Of a stretch of 64,000 nt of DNA, positions 7,912-17,766 are shown piece by piece. Location of the stretch: NCBI RefSeq assembly GCF_014651595.1, contig NZ_BMXE01000005.1:186001-250000 (forward strand). Direction: 5' to 3'. The stretch is from Pseudovibrio japonicus (GTDB lineage Bacteria > Pseudomonadota > Alphaproteobacteria > Rhizobiales > Stappiaceae). The notes under the pieces are model-generated. The model had not been told where the DNA came from and ran no database searches. It saw nothing but the letters and a program-made list of their open reading frames with translations. The first letter of the stretch is position 1, and every line of letters begins with the position of its first letter. The position numbers and the translations under genes were made by a program.

Positions 7912-9468
7912 TTAGTGCGCTGCCTTTTGTGCTGGCGTTTCTTCCAGACCGTATTCTTTTAGTTTGCGATAGAGCGTTGAGCGCCCAATTCCCAAACGCC
8001 TTGCCACCTCGGTCATACGGCCCCCGTAATGAGAGATTGCTGTGCGGATCATCTCTTCCTCCACGCTGGTCAGCGTGCGCACATGACCTTCGCCATCTAG
8101 GGAGCGCATGTATCCAAAGGGAGGTTGTTCCGCATCGAAGGCTGAAACGGCTTCGACCTGAAGAAATTGCTCGTCCTGCTGTTCCTCCCATTTACTCGCC
8201 ACACCTAGGGATGAAGAATAGACGTCAGTCTGCGGTTCTTTATTTCCGACAGGCGGTGCTGCCACATAACTCATTGGCGTATCAGTCGCTTGAGCTATTT
8301 GCGGGAAGTCTTCGCATGTCAGGCTTGGACCATCGCACAGGACAACGGCGCGGAATACTGCGTTTTCAAGCTGGCGAATGTTGCCAGGCCAGTCATAACT
8401 CCTAAGCATATTGATTGTGTCAGAAGTGATGCCCGTGACTTGAGGTTTGCTTTCTTCTGCAGCAAATCGCGCAAGAAAATGGCGTGTTAACTCGGGGATA
8501 TCCTCACTACGATCTCGGAGGGGAGGGACCCAGATCGGGAAGACATTGAGGCGGTAGTAGAGGTCTTCGCGAAACTTACCGTCTTTCACCTGGTCGATCA
8601 GGCGTCGATTGGTTGCGGAGATCAGACGGAAGTCTACTTTTACCGGTTTGCGTGCTCCGACTGGGTCCACTTCGCCCTCCTGCAAAGCGCGGAGAAGTTT
8701 GACCTGAACCTCAAGTGGCAGTTCTCCGACTTCATCAAGGAACAGAGTGCCGCCGTTGGCCTCCTGGAATTTGCCAATGTGCTTTTCGACAGCACCGGTG
8801 AACGCGCCTTTCTCGTGGCCAAAGAGAATGGATTCCACCAAGTGGTCTGGAATAGCGCCGCAGTTTACGGTGACGAATGGTTTGGACCGCCGTTCACTGG
8901 AACCTTGAATGGCGCGCGCGATAAGCTCCTTTCCAACGCCGGACTCGCCTTCGATCAGGATTGGAATATTGGAGGAGGCGGCTCGTTCGCCCAGTCGCAA
9001 TACACGATCCATGGGTTCGGATCGGGTGATGATATTATTGAAGGTGAGGGTGCCGTCAGCGTGTTTGTGGAGGCGAATGAGTTCGCCTTCCAACGCGGCA
9101 ACCTTGAGCAGGTTTGTGATGGAGACCTGCAACCGTTCTGGCCGACAGGGCTTTACGACGAAGTCCTGCGCTCCGGCCCGCATGGCCTCAATGACCGTTG
9201 CGATGCTGCCATTCGATGTCTGAACAATGACAGGGACTGCATTTTTGGCAGCGCGTGTTTCTTTGAGAACCTGAAACCCGTCTACTGAGGGCATCATTAG
9301 ATCAAGGATCACCAAGTCAATTTCTGACTGCGCCTTGCCTGTCAGGATTTCCAGTGCTTCGCGGCCATCAACGCAGCTCTTGGTGCGATATCCGAACTGC
9401 TTTACGGCGGCTTCCAGCAAGCGACGTTGGACCGGATCATCGTCGACGATCAAAATGCGCTGCGCCAT
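7912..9468 (-). CDS. NtrC-family sigma-54 response regulator
   Basis: This 518-residue activator has three parts. A receiver domain spans residues 1-120, with acidic D9-D11 and phospho-acceptor D56. A sigma-54 AAA+ domain follows, with Walker A GESGVGKE, the sigma-54 contact loop GAFTGA and Walker B GGTLFLDEVGEL. A Fis-type helix-turn-helix lies at the C-terminus (MTEVARRLGIGRSTLYRKL). A linker of about 100 residues separates the last two. The start at 9468 has GAAGG at good spacing; an upstream ATG at 9513 would add 15 residues of no clear value. No histidine kinase is adjacent, so it is an orphan regulator with unknown targets. Confidence 0.93.
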   Translation of the reverse strand: MAQRILIVDDDPVQRRLLEAAVKQFGYRTKSCVDGREALEILTGKAQSEIDLVILDLMMPSVDGFQVLKETRAAKNAVPVIVQTSNGSIATVIEAMRAGAQDFVVKPCRPERLQVSITNLLKVAALEGELIRLHKHADGTLTFNNIITRSEPMDRVLRLGERAASSNIPILIEGESGVGKELIARAIQGSSERRSKPFVTVNCGAIPDHLVESILFGHEKGAFTGAVEKHIGKFQEANGGTLFLDEVGELPLEVQVKLLRALQEGEVDPVGARKPVKVDFRLISATNRRLIDQVKDGKFREDLYYRLNVFPIWVPPLRDRSEDIPELTRHFLARFAAEESKPQVTGITSDTINMLRSYDWPGNIRQLENAVFRAVVLCDGPSLTCEDFPQIAQATDTPMSYVAAPPVGNKEPQTDVYSSSLGVASKWEEQQDEQFLQVEAVSAFDAEQPPFGYMRSLDGEGHVRTLTSVEEEMIRTAISHYGGRMTEVARRLGIGRSTLYRKLKEYGLEETPAQKAAH

Positions 9469-9695
9469 GGAATTCCCTTCAAATTGACTGGAGAGTAATG
9501 CATAGTGTGCCAATTCAGGTCATCCTGCACGCAATTTGGTAAACAAATTGCCCACTTCAATTTGGGGATCTTGCAAAAAGACACCATTGCATGTGGAAGG
9601 ATTGGACGCATATTAAAACAGTGTGCTGCAGAACTGGTTTTGCGCACTTCAGGTTCTTTTTTTGGCGCAATGCCAACCCATAATCGGACGCTCAT

Positions 9696-11543
9696 ATGAC
9701 ACTCAAGTACGTCACTCCTTCTTCCATCGCCTATCAAAGCGCTGATGCAGCCACGGCAGAGTCTGCCCTTGGTGATCTTCCGGAGTGGGATCTTTCTGTT
9801 TTCTATAGCTCTATTGACGATCCGGAGATTGATCGGGATATGGCGCGGGCGAAAGATCTGGCTGAGCAGTTCGAGAGTGATTGCAAGGGCAAACTTGCAG
9901 AGATTGCAGCGCGTTCTGGCGATGAGCTTGCGACGGTTGTTCGTCGCTATGAAGAGCTTGAAGACCTGATGGGCCGCATTGGTTCATTTGCAGGTCTCGC
10001 TTATACCTACCTCACCACTGATCCAGCTCGCCAGAAGTTCTATGGTGATGTGCAGGAGAAGCTGACGACGGCAAGCCTGCATATGCTGTTCTTCTCGCTT
10101 GAGATGAACAAGATTGAAGATGAAGTGCTGGAACAAGCACTTGCCTCTGAGCAGCTTGCCCACTACCGCCCATGGCTGGAAGACCTGCGCAAAGAGCGGC
10201 CTCATGAACGTAGTGAGGAAATTGAACAGCTGTTCCATGAAAAGCATGTGAGCGGTGCTGCTGCGTGGAACCGGCTGTTTGACGAAACGATTTCCTGTTC
10301 TCGCTACGAAATTGATGGTGAAGAGCTTTCCATTGAGCAAACGCTGAACTTGCTGCAGGGTCCTGACGGTGAAATGCGTGAGAAGGCTGCTGCGGCACTC
10401 TCCAAAACGTTCGCCGAGAACTTGAGTATCTTCACGCTGATCATCAACACACTGGCGAAAGATAAAGACACCTACGATCGCTGGCATAACTTTGATGATA
10501 TTGCCGACAGCCGCCACCTTGCCAACCGTGTGGAGCGCGAAGTTGTTGATGCGCTCGTGGATGCGGTTAGAGCGGCTTATCCGCGCCTGTCGCACCGCTA
10601 CTATGCGATGAAAGCCAAGTGGCTTGGTGTTGAGAAAATGAAGTTCTGGGACCGAAACGCACCACTGCCGCAGGCGGATACCCGCGATATTCCATGGGCT
10701 GAAGCGAAGAGCACGGTTCTGGATGCTTATTCAAAGTTTTCGCCAGAGCTTTCGGAGATTGCAGAGCAGTTTTTCGACAAAAACTGGATTGATGCCGCTG
10801 CGCGTCCAGGTAAGTCGCCAGGTGCGTTTTCTCACCCAACTGTGCCAAGTGCACATCCGTTTGTGCTGATCAACTATCAAGGCAAAATTCGTGATGTGAT
10901 GACGCTGGCGCATGAGCTTGGCCATGGGGTGCATCAGGTTCTGGCCGCACCAAATGGCGCATTGATGGCACCAACACCGCTGACGTTGGCCGAGACGGCT
11001 TCCGTGTTTGGTGAGATGCTAACCTTCAAGGATTTGCTGGCGAAAGCGGAGAGTGCAGAAAAGCGCCAGATTATGCTGGCTGCCAAAGTGGAAGACATGC
11101 TGAACACAGTTGTGCGTCAGATTGCGTTTTACACTTTCGAGCGTCAGTTGCATGAACTGCGTAAGGAAGGTGAGCTGACTGCTGAGCAGATCTCCGCAAT
11201 CTGGATGGGTATTCAGGAAGAAAGCCTTGGTGATGCGATTGATCTGGAGGGTGGTTATGAGAATTTCTGGACCTATATTCCGCACTTCATCCATTCCCCG
11301 TTCTATGTCTACGCCTATGCCTTTGGTGATTGTCTGGTAAACTCGCTCTATGCGGTTTACGAGGAAGCGGAGGAAGGCTTCCAGCAGAAGTACTTTGACC
11401 TTCTGAAAGCAGGCGGCACCAAACACCACAGCGAACTGCTGGCTCCATTCGGCCTAGACGCAACAGACCCTGCCTTCTGGCAGAAAGGTCTGGCAGTAAT
11501 CGAGCGCTTTATTGATGAGCTTGAAGAGATGGACAAGGCGTAA
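9696..11543 (+). CDS. pepF: Oligoendopeptidase F, M3 family
   Basis: This 615-residue cytoplasmic zinc peptidase is expected to cut short oligopeptides. The HExxH zinc site appears as LAHELGHGVHQ, with the downstream glutamate in the segment TLAETASVFGEM as in M3 peptidases. The C-terminal half carries the family pattern FIHSPFYVYAYAFG. Length agrees with the PepF/Pz-like clade. It is read divergently from the NtrC-type regulator and ends in a strong terminator, so it is probably transcribed alone. Confidence 0.95.
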   Translation: MTLKYVTPSSIAYQSADAATAESALGDLPEWDLSVFYSSIDDPEIDRDMARAKDLAEQFESDCKGKLAEIAARSGDELATVVRRYEELEDLMGRIGSFAGLAYTYLTTDPARQKFYGDVQEKLTTASLHMLFFSLEMNKIEDEVLEQALASEQLAHYRPWLEDLRKERPHERSEEIEQLFHEKHVSGAAAWNRLFDETISCSRYEIDGEELSIEQTLNLLQGPDGEMREKAAAALSKTFAENLSIFTLIINTLAKDKDTYDRWHNFDDIADSRHLANRVEREVVDALVDAVRAAYPRLSHRYYAMKAKWLGVEKMKFWDRNAPLPQADTRDIPWAEAKSTVLDAYSKFSPELSEIAEQFFDKNWIDAAARPGKSPGAFSHPTVPSAHPFVLINYQGKIRDVMTLAHELGHGVHQVLAAPNGALMAPTPLTLAETASVFGEMLTFKDLLAKAESAEKRQIMLAAKVEDMLNTVVRQIAFYTFERQLHELRKEGELTAEQISAIWMGIQEESLGDAIDLEGGYENFWTYIPHFIHSPFYVYAYAFGDCLVNSLYAVYEEAEEGFQQKYFDLLKAGGTKHHSELLAPFGLDATDPAFWQKGLAVIERFIDELEEMDKA

Positions 11544-11566
11544 GTTATACGCAGCTTGAGTTTTTC

Positions 11567-11598
11567 AAGGCGGGAGCTTCGTGCTCTCGCCTTTTTTG
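11567..11598 (+). terminator. Terminator of pepF
   Basis: A hairpin with an 11-nt stem (AAGGCGGGAGC paired with GCTCTCGCCTT, one G-U pair) is followed by six T residues, starting 23 nt after the pepF stop. Confidence 0.9.
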
Positions 11599-11719
11599 TT
11601 GGTATCCCGGATCTATGACTTTTCCCAAGCAAACTTACATTTCCAATAAGAAGTTAGAGGCGCGAGCGCAGACGTTTCGTTTTAGAGTTGGGGTATACTG
11701 ATGAGGTTAGGGGCAGCTC

Positions 11720-12358
11720 ATGCGCAAATGGTTGGTAATGCTTGCAGTAGCGTTATTTGTGAGCTCGTGTGGGGCGCATAAGCCTATCATCTTTCAATCA
11801 ACCCTAGATAAATTCCCGATTGATGCGACCAAGAATTATCTGGTTTGGCCGTATGATAGTGTCGGTGGAGATATGGCTGCGGTGTTTTGTAGGGTCCAGG
11901 CCTCGGGTGTGTTCCAAGACTGCAGGCACGAAGACAAGAATGATATCAATAGACTGAATTTCAAGGTATTTGATGGTTTGCTTGGGTCTTATCGGACTAT
12001 TTTCAAGAATAACGATGAATACTTCTTGATCTCTTATGCAGAGGCTACGCGCACTGGTGAGTATGCATTTGTCCATGGAGAATCTGAAATTGCTCAACCA
12101 CGGCGAATTCTTAGGTTCGGTAACTCCACATTTGTAGGAGATTTCAAGCCGGGAGCAGTGACTGTTATCCCTTATGGGTGGGAGAACCGACGTAGCGCTG
12201 CTGGGATAAAACGCACTGTTGAAGCAGGTTTAAGGCAGGCCTTCGGCCCACGAGCGGATGTGTTGACCGTTGAGGTCGCTCGTAAAGTTCCAATTAATTG
12301 TACTGTGAAGAATCTGGGTTTCTTGAAGGGAACAGATACGCGATGTGAATTGAAATGA
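11720..12358 (+). CDS. Orphan lipoprotein
   Basis: I do not recognise this family. The 212-residue product has a lipoprotein signal: MRKWLVMLAVALF, then the lipobox VSSC with cysteine at position 17. The mature part is soluble, with no further membrane segment. It contains YAFVHGESEIAQPRRIL and a C-terminal region with two cysteines. A second lipoprotein gene follows after 30 nt on the same strand, so the two probably form an operon. Confidence 0.72.
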   Translation: MRKWLVMLAVALFVSSCGAHKPIIFQSTLDKFPIDATKNYLVWPYDSVGGDMAAVFCRVQASGVFQDCRHEDKNDINRLNFKVFDGLLGSYRTIFKNNDEYFLISYAEATRTGEYAFVHGESEIAQPRRILRFGNSTFVGDFKPGAVTVIPYGWENRRSAAGIKRTVEAGLRQAFGPRADVLTVEVARKVPINCTVKNLGFLKGTDTRCELK

Positions 12359-12388
12359 AACAAGCAATTTGGTCTTTGAGGAGGCTGT

Positions 12389-13000
12389 ATGGGGACCTAC
12401 AGGATACTATTTTTGATCGGAGTCTTTACTCTTAGCGCTTGCGGAACAGGCGCTGAGACAGAAGAAATGATATCTGATGCTGATTTGCAGAACTGGGAGT
12501 TGTTTGAAAAAGCTTGCATTCTATTGAAGCCAGAAGAGCGTGAGAGTTTCCTCATGGCGGAGGGATGGCAGCTGGTCCCTTCATCTGCAGGGGCTGAGCT
12601 CCCGTTTATGCCAATCGGAGAAAGTCGTCGTTTCAATCTAGAGAATGCAAAGGTTTACCGCTCTGGAAGTGATGGCGGTGTTTTGATTACTGGAGATTTT
12701 CAGTCGGCAGATGCGACAGAGGCCTCTCCAGCTTGCTCATATGCAGTAAATGTTCAGTACAGCTCTGCTAAGTTTTTCGATGAAAACGTTAAGAAGTACG
12801 TCTTTCAGACCTACAAAAGGGATGCAGACAGCTACTCAAGGAGTATCAATGTATCTGGAGGCGTGACCCGAACCAGTTGGCTCGGTGAAGCAGTATCAGC
12901 CTCCGACGGCAAGAAGTCTATTGACGTTGCTGGTGTCAGCTACATTCCGGATGCACGCGGAGATCTGGAACCGTCACTTATCCTGCGCGTTAACAAATAG
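12389..13000 (+). CDS. Orphan lipoprotein
   Basis: This 203-residue protein has a signal peptide with lipobox LSAC, cysteine at residue 18, and should be a lipid-anchored periplasmic protein. The family is unknown to me. The mature part has two further cysteines (ACILL and PACSY), which could pair. GAGG lies upstream of the ATG. It follows another lipoprotein gene by 30 nt. Its stop codon directly abuts the stop of the convergent VOC gene. Confidence 0.72.
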   Translation: MGTYRILFLIGVFTLSACGTGAETEEMISDADLQNWELFEKACILLKPEERESFLMAEGWQLVPSSAGAELPFMPIGESRRFNLENAKVYRSGSDGGVLITGDFQSADATEASPACSYAVNVQYSSAKFFDENVKKYVFQTYKRDADSYSRSINVSGGVTRTSWLGEAVSASDGKKSIDVAGVSYIPDARGDLEPSLILRVNK

Positions 13001-13378
13001 TCAGCGGTGTTGGTCTATCAGAATTGGATTTCCATCTGGATCGATTACCGTGAAGCTTGCTGGGCCTGATGTGGTTTCATCTGCTTCTGGTCCGTGAACC
13101 TCGATGCCATCGGCTTTCAAACGTTTTTGGAGGTCCCTCACATCGGTGAAGTCATTGAGGGCTTGTGCTTGCTGATCCCAGCCCGGGTTGAATGTGAGCG
13201 TGTTTTTCTCGAACATTCCCTGAAACAGACCGATGACTGTCACATCGTTCTTCATGATGGCCCAGCCAGCTGCGCCGTCACAGGCTGGATCGCACGTGAA
13301 GCCGAGCTTTTGGTAGAACGCGATTGAAGCTTTGATGTCTTTGACCGCCAAGCTGATTGAAAATGCGCCCAGTTGCAT
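13001..13378 (-). CDS. VOC (glyoxalase-like) family protein
   Basis: This 125-residue protein has the two beta-alpha-beta-beta-beta modules of the vicinal oxygen chelate superfamily. Signs are LAVKDIKASIAFYQKLGF at the start and the closing VIDPDGNPILID. The metal ligands and substrate are uncertain, so no reaction can be assigned; members include glyoxalases, dioxygenases and resistance proteins. The ATG is preceded by GGGGGAAG. It is read toward the lipoprotein pair and has no obvious partner. Confidence 0.82.
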   Translation of the reverse strand: MQLGAFSISLAVKDIKASIAFYQKLGFTCDPACDGAAGWAIMKNDVTVIGLFQGMFEKNTLTFNPGWDQQAQALNDFTDVRDLQKRLKADGIEVHGPEADETTSGPASFTVIDPDGNPILIDQHR

Positions 13379-13676
13379 GTGACTTCCCCCTTAAGAATCA
13401 CAGTGAAACATCCCAGAGACAGCATAAAGCAAGTTTTGCTGCGCTCAAGTTGGACAGATCTTGTATCGCTATTGGCTCGTGTTTTATTGTGATGATTTAA
13501 TTGAAAATAGAAGATGTTTTTTTCGGGTAATGAAGAAAAATTCATCGCGTACATAGCGACGCTAAATTCTCCAAAAAAACGCGTTTTTTCGGTATTTCTG
13601 GGGCTTTCTGGCATTGTTCTGGAGGGCCTGTCCTGCTACATGCTGCGACAGAATTGTAACGCATACGAGGACTGGC

Positions 13677-15005
13677 ATGATCCCGCGCTATTCGCGTCCT
13701 GACATGGTCGCTATTTGGTCTCCTGAAACGAAATTCCGCATCTGGTTTGAGATTGAAGCTCATGCCTGTGATGCATTGGCAGAGTTGGGTGTGATCCCGA
13801 AAGAGTCTGCTGCGAAGATCTGGGAGAAGGGCGGTCCTGCGACCTTCGATATCTCTCGCATTGATGAGATCGAGCGTGAAACAAAGCACGATGTGATCGC
13901 GTTCCTCACCCATCTGGCTGAGATCGTTGGTCCGGATGCGCGTTTTGTGCACCAGGGCATGACCTCTTCTGATGTTCTGGACACGTGTTTCAACGTTCAG
14001 CTGGTTCGTGCTGCAGATCTTCTGCTGGCTGATATGGACAAGCTGTTGGCTGCGCTGAAGCGTCGTGCTTTTGAGCATAAAGACACAGTGACCATCGGCC
14101 GTTCCCACGGCATTCACGCAGAGCCAGTGACCTTCGGTCTGAAAATGGCGCAGGCGTATGCTGAGTTCGATCGCTGCAAGAAGCGTCTTGAATTGGCACG
14201 TGAAGAGATCGCGACATGTGCGATTTCCGGCGCTGTTGGTACCTTTGCAAACATTGACCCGCGGGTTGAAGAACACGTTGCTGAGAAGCTGGGTCTGGGT
14301 GCTGAGCCTGTGTCCACTCAGGTTATTCCGCGTGACCGTCATGCCATGTTCTTCGCGGTTTTGGGTGTGATTGCTTCTTCTATCGAGCGCCTTTCTACAG
14401 AAGTTCGTCATTTGCAGCGTACCGAGGTTCTGGAAGCTGAGGAGTTCTTCTCCAAAGGCCAGAAGGGTTCTTCTGCAATGCCGCATAAGCGCAACCCAGT
14501 ACTCACCGAAAACCTGACCGGTCTGGCGCGTATGGTGCGCTCCTACGCGATGCCTGCGATGGAAAACGTTGCGCTGTGGCATGAGCGCGATATCTCGCAC
14601 TCTTCCGTTGAACGTATGATTGGTCCTGATGCGACTGTGACGCTGGACTTTGCGCTGGCTCGTTTGACCAATGTGATGGAAAATCTGGTGGTTTACCCAG
14701 AGCGTATGATGGGTAACATGGATCGTCTCGGCGGTTTGGTGCACTCCCAGCGTATCTTGCTGGCACTGACACAGGCTGGTGCGTCTCGTGAAGACAGCTA
14801 CCGTCTGGTCCAGCGTAATGCGATGAAGGTTTGGGACAGCTATCAGGTTTCCGGAGATGCGAAGGTGGACTTCCTCACTGAGCTTCTGAAGGATGAAGAT
14901 GTCCGTAAGTACCTGTCTGAAGAGCAGATCCGCGAGCGCTTTGACCTTGGCTATCACACCAAGAATGTTGATGTGATCTTCAAGAGGGTTTTTGGCGAGG
15001 CCTAA
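13677..15005 (+). CDS. purB: Adenylosuccinate lyase
   Basis: This 442-residue enzyme of the fumarase/aspartase superfamily acts twice in purine synthesis: on SAICAR to give AICAR and on adenylosuccinate to give AMP. It begins [15 protein letters not shown], a typical PurB start. The catalytic histidines lie in GMTSSDVLD and [10 protein letters not shown], and the mobile signature loop is [12 protein letters not shown] chose the ATG at 13677, which has GAGG at good spacing; the open frame extends 21 codons upstream without family resemblance. PurE and PurK lie about 13 kb away and are not linked to it. Confidence 0.97.
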   Translation: MIPRYSRPDMVAIWSPETKFRIWFEIEAHACDALAELGVIPKESAAKIWEKGGPATFDISRIDEIERETKHDVIAFLTHLAEIVGPDARFVHQGMTSSDVLDTCFNVQLVRAADLLLADMDKLLAALKRRAFEHKDTVTIGRSHGIHAEPVTFGLKMAQAYAEFDRCKKRLELAREEIATCAISGAVGTFANIDPRVEEHVAEKLGLGAEPVSTQVIPRDRHAMFFAVLGVIASSIERLSTEVRHLQRTEVLEAEEFFSKGQKGSSAMPHKRNPVLTENLTGLARMVRSYAMPAMENVALWHERDISHSSVERMIGPDATVTLDFALARLTNVMENLVVYPERMMGNMDRLGGLVHSQRILLALTQAGASREDSYRLVQRNAMKVWDSYQVSGDAKVDFLTELLKDEDVRKYLSEEQIRERFDLGYHTKNVDVIFKRVFGEA

Positions 15006-15035
15006 GTCGCCCAATACACACGAGTGGAGAGGAAG

Positions 15036-15395
15036 ATGAAGCTTTATGGTCTACGGATTTTTGTAAGTGACATCGGAAAGGCCAAGGAGTTTTATGCTGA
15101 AACGCTTGGTCTTCCACTCAGCTGGGAAATGCCTGAGCTTGGCGCATTTGGTGCCAAGCTTGACAACGCTGAACTTATTGTTGAGCAAGCGCATAACGAA
15201 GAAGACCGGGAGTATGTAGGCCGATTTCTCGGTGCCTCACTTCAGGTCGATGATATTGTCGATACCTATGAACGCCTTTGTGAGAAGGGCGTTGCCTTCT
15301 CCAGTCCCCCTGAAAAACAGGTGTGGGGCGGAGTTCTTGCACATTTTCATGATCCGTTTGGCAATGTTTTGACACTGCTGGGCGAACCTCGCTGA
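15036..15395 (+). CDS. VOC (glyoxalase-like) family protein
   Basis: This is a short vicinal oxygen chelate protein of about 119 residues from the ATG at 15036, which has GGAGAGGAAG directly upstream; a GTG at 15024 is less likely. It begins MKLYGLRIFVSDIGKAKEFY and ends with HFHDPFGNVLTLLGE, the family's usual final strand. The substrate is unknown. It follows purB by 30 nt and may be cotranscribed with it. It is a different subgroup from the VOC protein upstream of purB. Confidence 0.82.
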   Translation: MKLYGLRIFVSDIGKAKEFYAETLGLPLSWEMPELGAFGAKLDNAELIVEQAHNEEDREYVGRFLGASLQVDDIVDTYERLCEKGVAFSSPPEKQVWGGVLAHFHDPFGNVLTLLGEPR

Positions 15396-15448
15396 CAACA
15401 CGGTCGCTTCTGTTTTAATGGGGCGTACGCCGATCAGGAGTCCTTGCT

Positions 15449-16249
15449 ATGAGAATTGCGGTTATCTCAGACATTCACGGCAACCTGCCAGCGTTGGAAG
15501 CTGTTCATCGCGACATCAAGCGCAAGTCGCCGGATCTAATTTTTAATCTGGGTGATTGCGTTTCCGGGCCGTTGTGGCCTGAAGAAACGGCACAATACTT
15601 GATCGCAGAGAATTGGCACACAGTGCGAGGCAATCACGACCGGCATCTGGTGGACCATGGGCAGTCGGAAATGGGACCAAGCGATGCTTATGCCTATTCC
15701 GTGCTCTCCGATGAGTCCAAAGCGTGGCTGAAACAGTTGCCGATGCAAATGGAGCACGTGGAGAATGTGTTCCTGTGTCATGGAACGCCGATGGCGGATG
15801 ATGTTTATCTCACCGAGGAGGTTTGCAAGGATCACACGAAAATCGCATCGCCGGAACATGTGCAGAAGCACATTGGAGATGTGACCTCACCGCTGATTGT
15901 GTGTGGGCACACGCATATCCCACGGGTGATTTGGGTTGAAACCACCGGGCAGATTGTGATGAATGCGGGCAGTGTCGGGTTGCCAGCATATGAGGACGAC
16001 AAGCCACATACACATGTGATGCAGGTGGGAAGTCCCCACGCACGCTACACAATTGTGACGCGGGTTGGGACGCGGTGGTCCTTTGAAGAGCGGACGGTGA
16101 ACTACGATTGGGACCATGCCAGTAGAAAAGCTGCGCGTAATCAACGCGGAGATTGGGCTGGCGCTTTGAAAACCGGGTATTTTCGTCCTATTAAGCTGCC
16201 AGAGTTTTTAGCACGACCACGTATTGAGGAACCCTATGAAGATTTCTGA
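15449..16249 (+). CDS. Metallophosphoesterase, YfcE-like
   Basis: This 266-residue phosphoesterase has the full calcineurin-type metal site: DIHGN near the start, GDCVSGP, GNHDRH, CHGTP and GHTHIP, then NAGSVGLP. Such enzymes hydrolyse phosphodiesters or phosphomonoesters with two metal ions; the substrate is not known. Its last 14 nt overlap the start of the following hydrolase gene, so translation is probably coupled. Confidence 0.9.
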   Translation: MRIAVISDIHGNLPALEAVHRDIKRKSPDLIFNLGDCVSGPLWPEETAQYLIAENWHTVRGNHDRHLVDHGQSEMGPSDAYAYSVLSDESKAWLKQLPMQMEHVENVFLCHGTPMADDVYLTEEVCKDHTKIASPEHVQKHIGDVTSPLIVCGHTHIPRVIWVETTGQIVMNAGSVGLPAYEDDKPHTHVMQVGSPHARYTIVTRVGTRWSFEERTVNYDWDHASRKAARNQRGDWAGALKTGYFRPIKLPEFLARPRIEEPYEDF

Positions 16250-16787
16250 GGCGGACATTCTGATTGTCCCCGGCCTGTTTGGCTCCGATGCAAACCACTG
16301 GCAGAGCCGCTGGCAGGCAAAATTCTCCACTGGTCGGCGTATTGAGCAGAGTGATTGGAGCAAACCCAACCTTGAGGAATGGGTCAACACTGTTGTGAAA
16401 GCCGTGGAGGAAGCGACGCGCCCGGTGGTGCTTGTTGCGCATTCTGCTGGTGTTGCCACGGTGGTTCATGCTGCGCCCCGTATCAAAAATTGGGTGAAGG
16501 GTGCTTATCTGGTTGCACCCGCAGATGTCGATGACAGCTCTCGTGTGCCCTCGGAATTGCAAGGGTTTGGGCCGCTTCCGACATCCCCGTTGCCGTTCCA
16601 TGCAAAGCTTGTTGCAAGCCGCAATGATCCCTATTGCACATTTGAGCGTGCCGAACAGCTTGCAAAGCTTTGGAATGTGCGTTTACAGGATGCTGGTGAG
16701 ACGGGGCATATCAACTCTGACAGCGGGCAAGGGCCGTGGCCAGAGGGGATCATCTCGTTTGCTCATTTCATGAAAGAGCTTGGCTAA
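16236..16787 (+). CDS. RBBP9/YdeN-type serine hydrolase
   Basis: This 183-residue alpha/beta hydrolase belongs to the small RBBP9/YdeN group. It starts MKISEADILIVPGLFGSD and continues with NHWQSRW, typical of the group. The nucleophile serine is in VAHSAG, and the C-terminal histidine is in HINSDSGQGPWPEG. The ATG at 16236 has GAGGAA at good spacing. It overlaps the end of the phosphoesterase gene by 14 nt. Substrates of this group are poorly known. Confidence 0.88.
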   Translation: MKISEADILIVPGLFGSDANHWQSRWQAKFSTGRRIEQSDWSKPNLEEWVNTVVKAVEEATRPVVLVAHSAGVATVVHAAPRIKNWVKGAYLVAPADVDDSSRVPSELQGFGPLPTSPLPFHAKLVASRNDPYCTFERAEQLAKLWNVRLQDAGETGHINSDSGQGPWPEGIISFAHFMKELG

Positions 16788-16818
16788 CTCTTCTATCTTT
16801 ATGAAAAACAGCTGGATA

Positions 16819-16840
16819 ACAAGGGTATCAAGACCCTTGT
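16819..16840. terminator. Hairpin between convergent genes
   Basis: A perfect 8-bp stem, ACAAGGGT with ACCCTTGT, has a 6-nt loop. It lies between the hydrolase stop and the stop of the convergent AraC gene. The T-run is poor, so it may act as a weak bidirectional terminator or an mRNA 3' end stabiliser. Confidence 0.5.
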
Positions 16841-16885
16841 ATTCGCCATCACGGATGCGCTGGATATGATTAGGAGCGAGCCGGT

Positions 16886-17704
16886 TCAGGTGTCTGCGGG
16901 CTCTGACAGATAGTAACTCGGGGCGTGTCCGGTCAGTTTTTTGAACGCTTTGCCGAAGTGGGCGTGGTCGAAGTAACCGAGGGATTGGGCGAGATCGGTC
17001 AGGCGAAGGTCTTGTCCGGTATTGATCTTGTCGACTGCGGCCAACATGCGGTAACGCTCAATTACCCATTTAGGATTAACGCCGACATGGCTCTGGAACA
17101 GGCGCTGGATCGTTCTGGGTTGAATGCCGGAGGTATTGGATAGATCTGTCAGGTTGTTGATCTCTTCTGATTTGGCGATGAGCTCGACAAGCGCGCGGGC
17201 ATCTTGGGCCTTGGTGGTCAGGGGCTTCTGACGTGAGATCAGGACCTTATCTATGTGATTGGCGAAGGTTTTGGGATCTTCAGCAGACCTCAACTGAGAA
17301 ACCAGATGGTTCTCAGACTGTCTCAGAAACGGCTCGATAACAGTGTGGGTGTTGAGGAGCCGGGATGGATTGTATCGGAAGAAATCCGCAAAGGCGCCTG
17401 GACGAAATTTAATGCCAAACACACGGCCAGTTTCCTGAAGGGTGTAGTAGAATACTCCCGTATTGATACCAAAAACACCTGTGCTCTGAGAGGTGTCGAT
17501 GACGATGTGCTGGGATGGGTGGGGCAGGTTGGCCTGTTCGTAAGGTGGTTTATCCTCTAAATCCCAAGTGATTAGCCAATAAAATTCGATTGCTGGCTGT
17601 AAAGGTTCTGCCGGAAGAAACCTGTCCAGCTTGAAGTGTTGAAGGCTGCTGTGCTGGTTCAGTAGGCCGCTAATCTGGTTTGGAGAGTCAATCTGATCTG
17701 GCAT
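16886..17704 (-). CDS. AraC family transcriptional regulator
   Basis: This 272-residue regulator has an N-terminal sensing domain with the pattern FLPAEPLQPAIEFYW and GIKFRPGAF, which resembles the DUF6597 type. Two helix-turn-helix units follow in the last 100 residues: LTDLSNTSGIQPRTIQRLF and LTDLAQSLGYFDHAHFGKAF. It is read divergently from the DUF3224 gene, 90 nt away, so it probably controls that gene and itself. The inducer is unknown. Confidence 0.9.
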   Translation of the reverse strand: MPDQIDSPNQISGLLNQHSSLQHFKLDRFLPAEPLQPAIEFYWLITWDLEDKPPYEQANLPHPSQHIVIDTSQSTGVFGINTGVFYYTLQETGRVFGIKFRPGAFADFFRYNPSRLLNTHTVIEPFLRQSENHLVSQLRSAEDPKTFANHIDKVLISRQKPLTTKAQDARALVELIAKSEEINNLTDLSNTSGIQPRTIQRLFQSHVGVNPKWVIERYRMLAAVDKINTGQDLRLTDLAQSLGYFDHAHFGKAFKKLTGHAPSYYLSEPADT

Positions 17705-17766
17705 AGGAATAAAAGATCGTAGCTGACGCGCTTTTACAAGCCCTCACTGTGCTCTCGTAGTAGATG

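Noticed and set aside
13542-15014. Open frame of 490 codons on the minus strand
   Set aside because: It lies fully antisense to purB, which has all its catalytic motifs; the minus product has no recognisable pattern.
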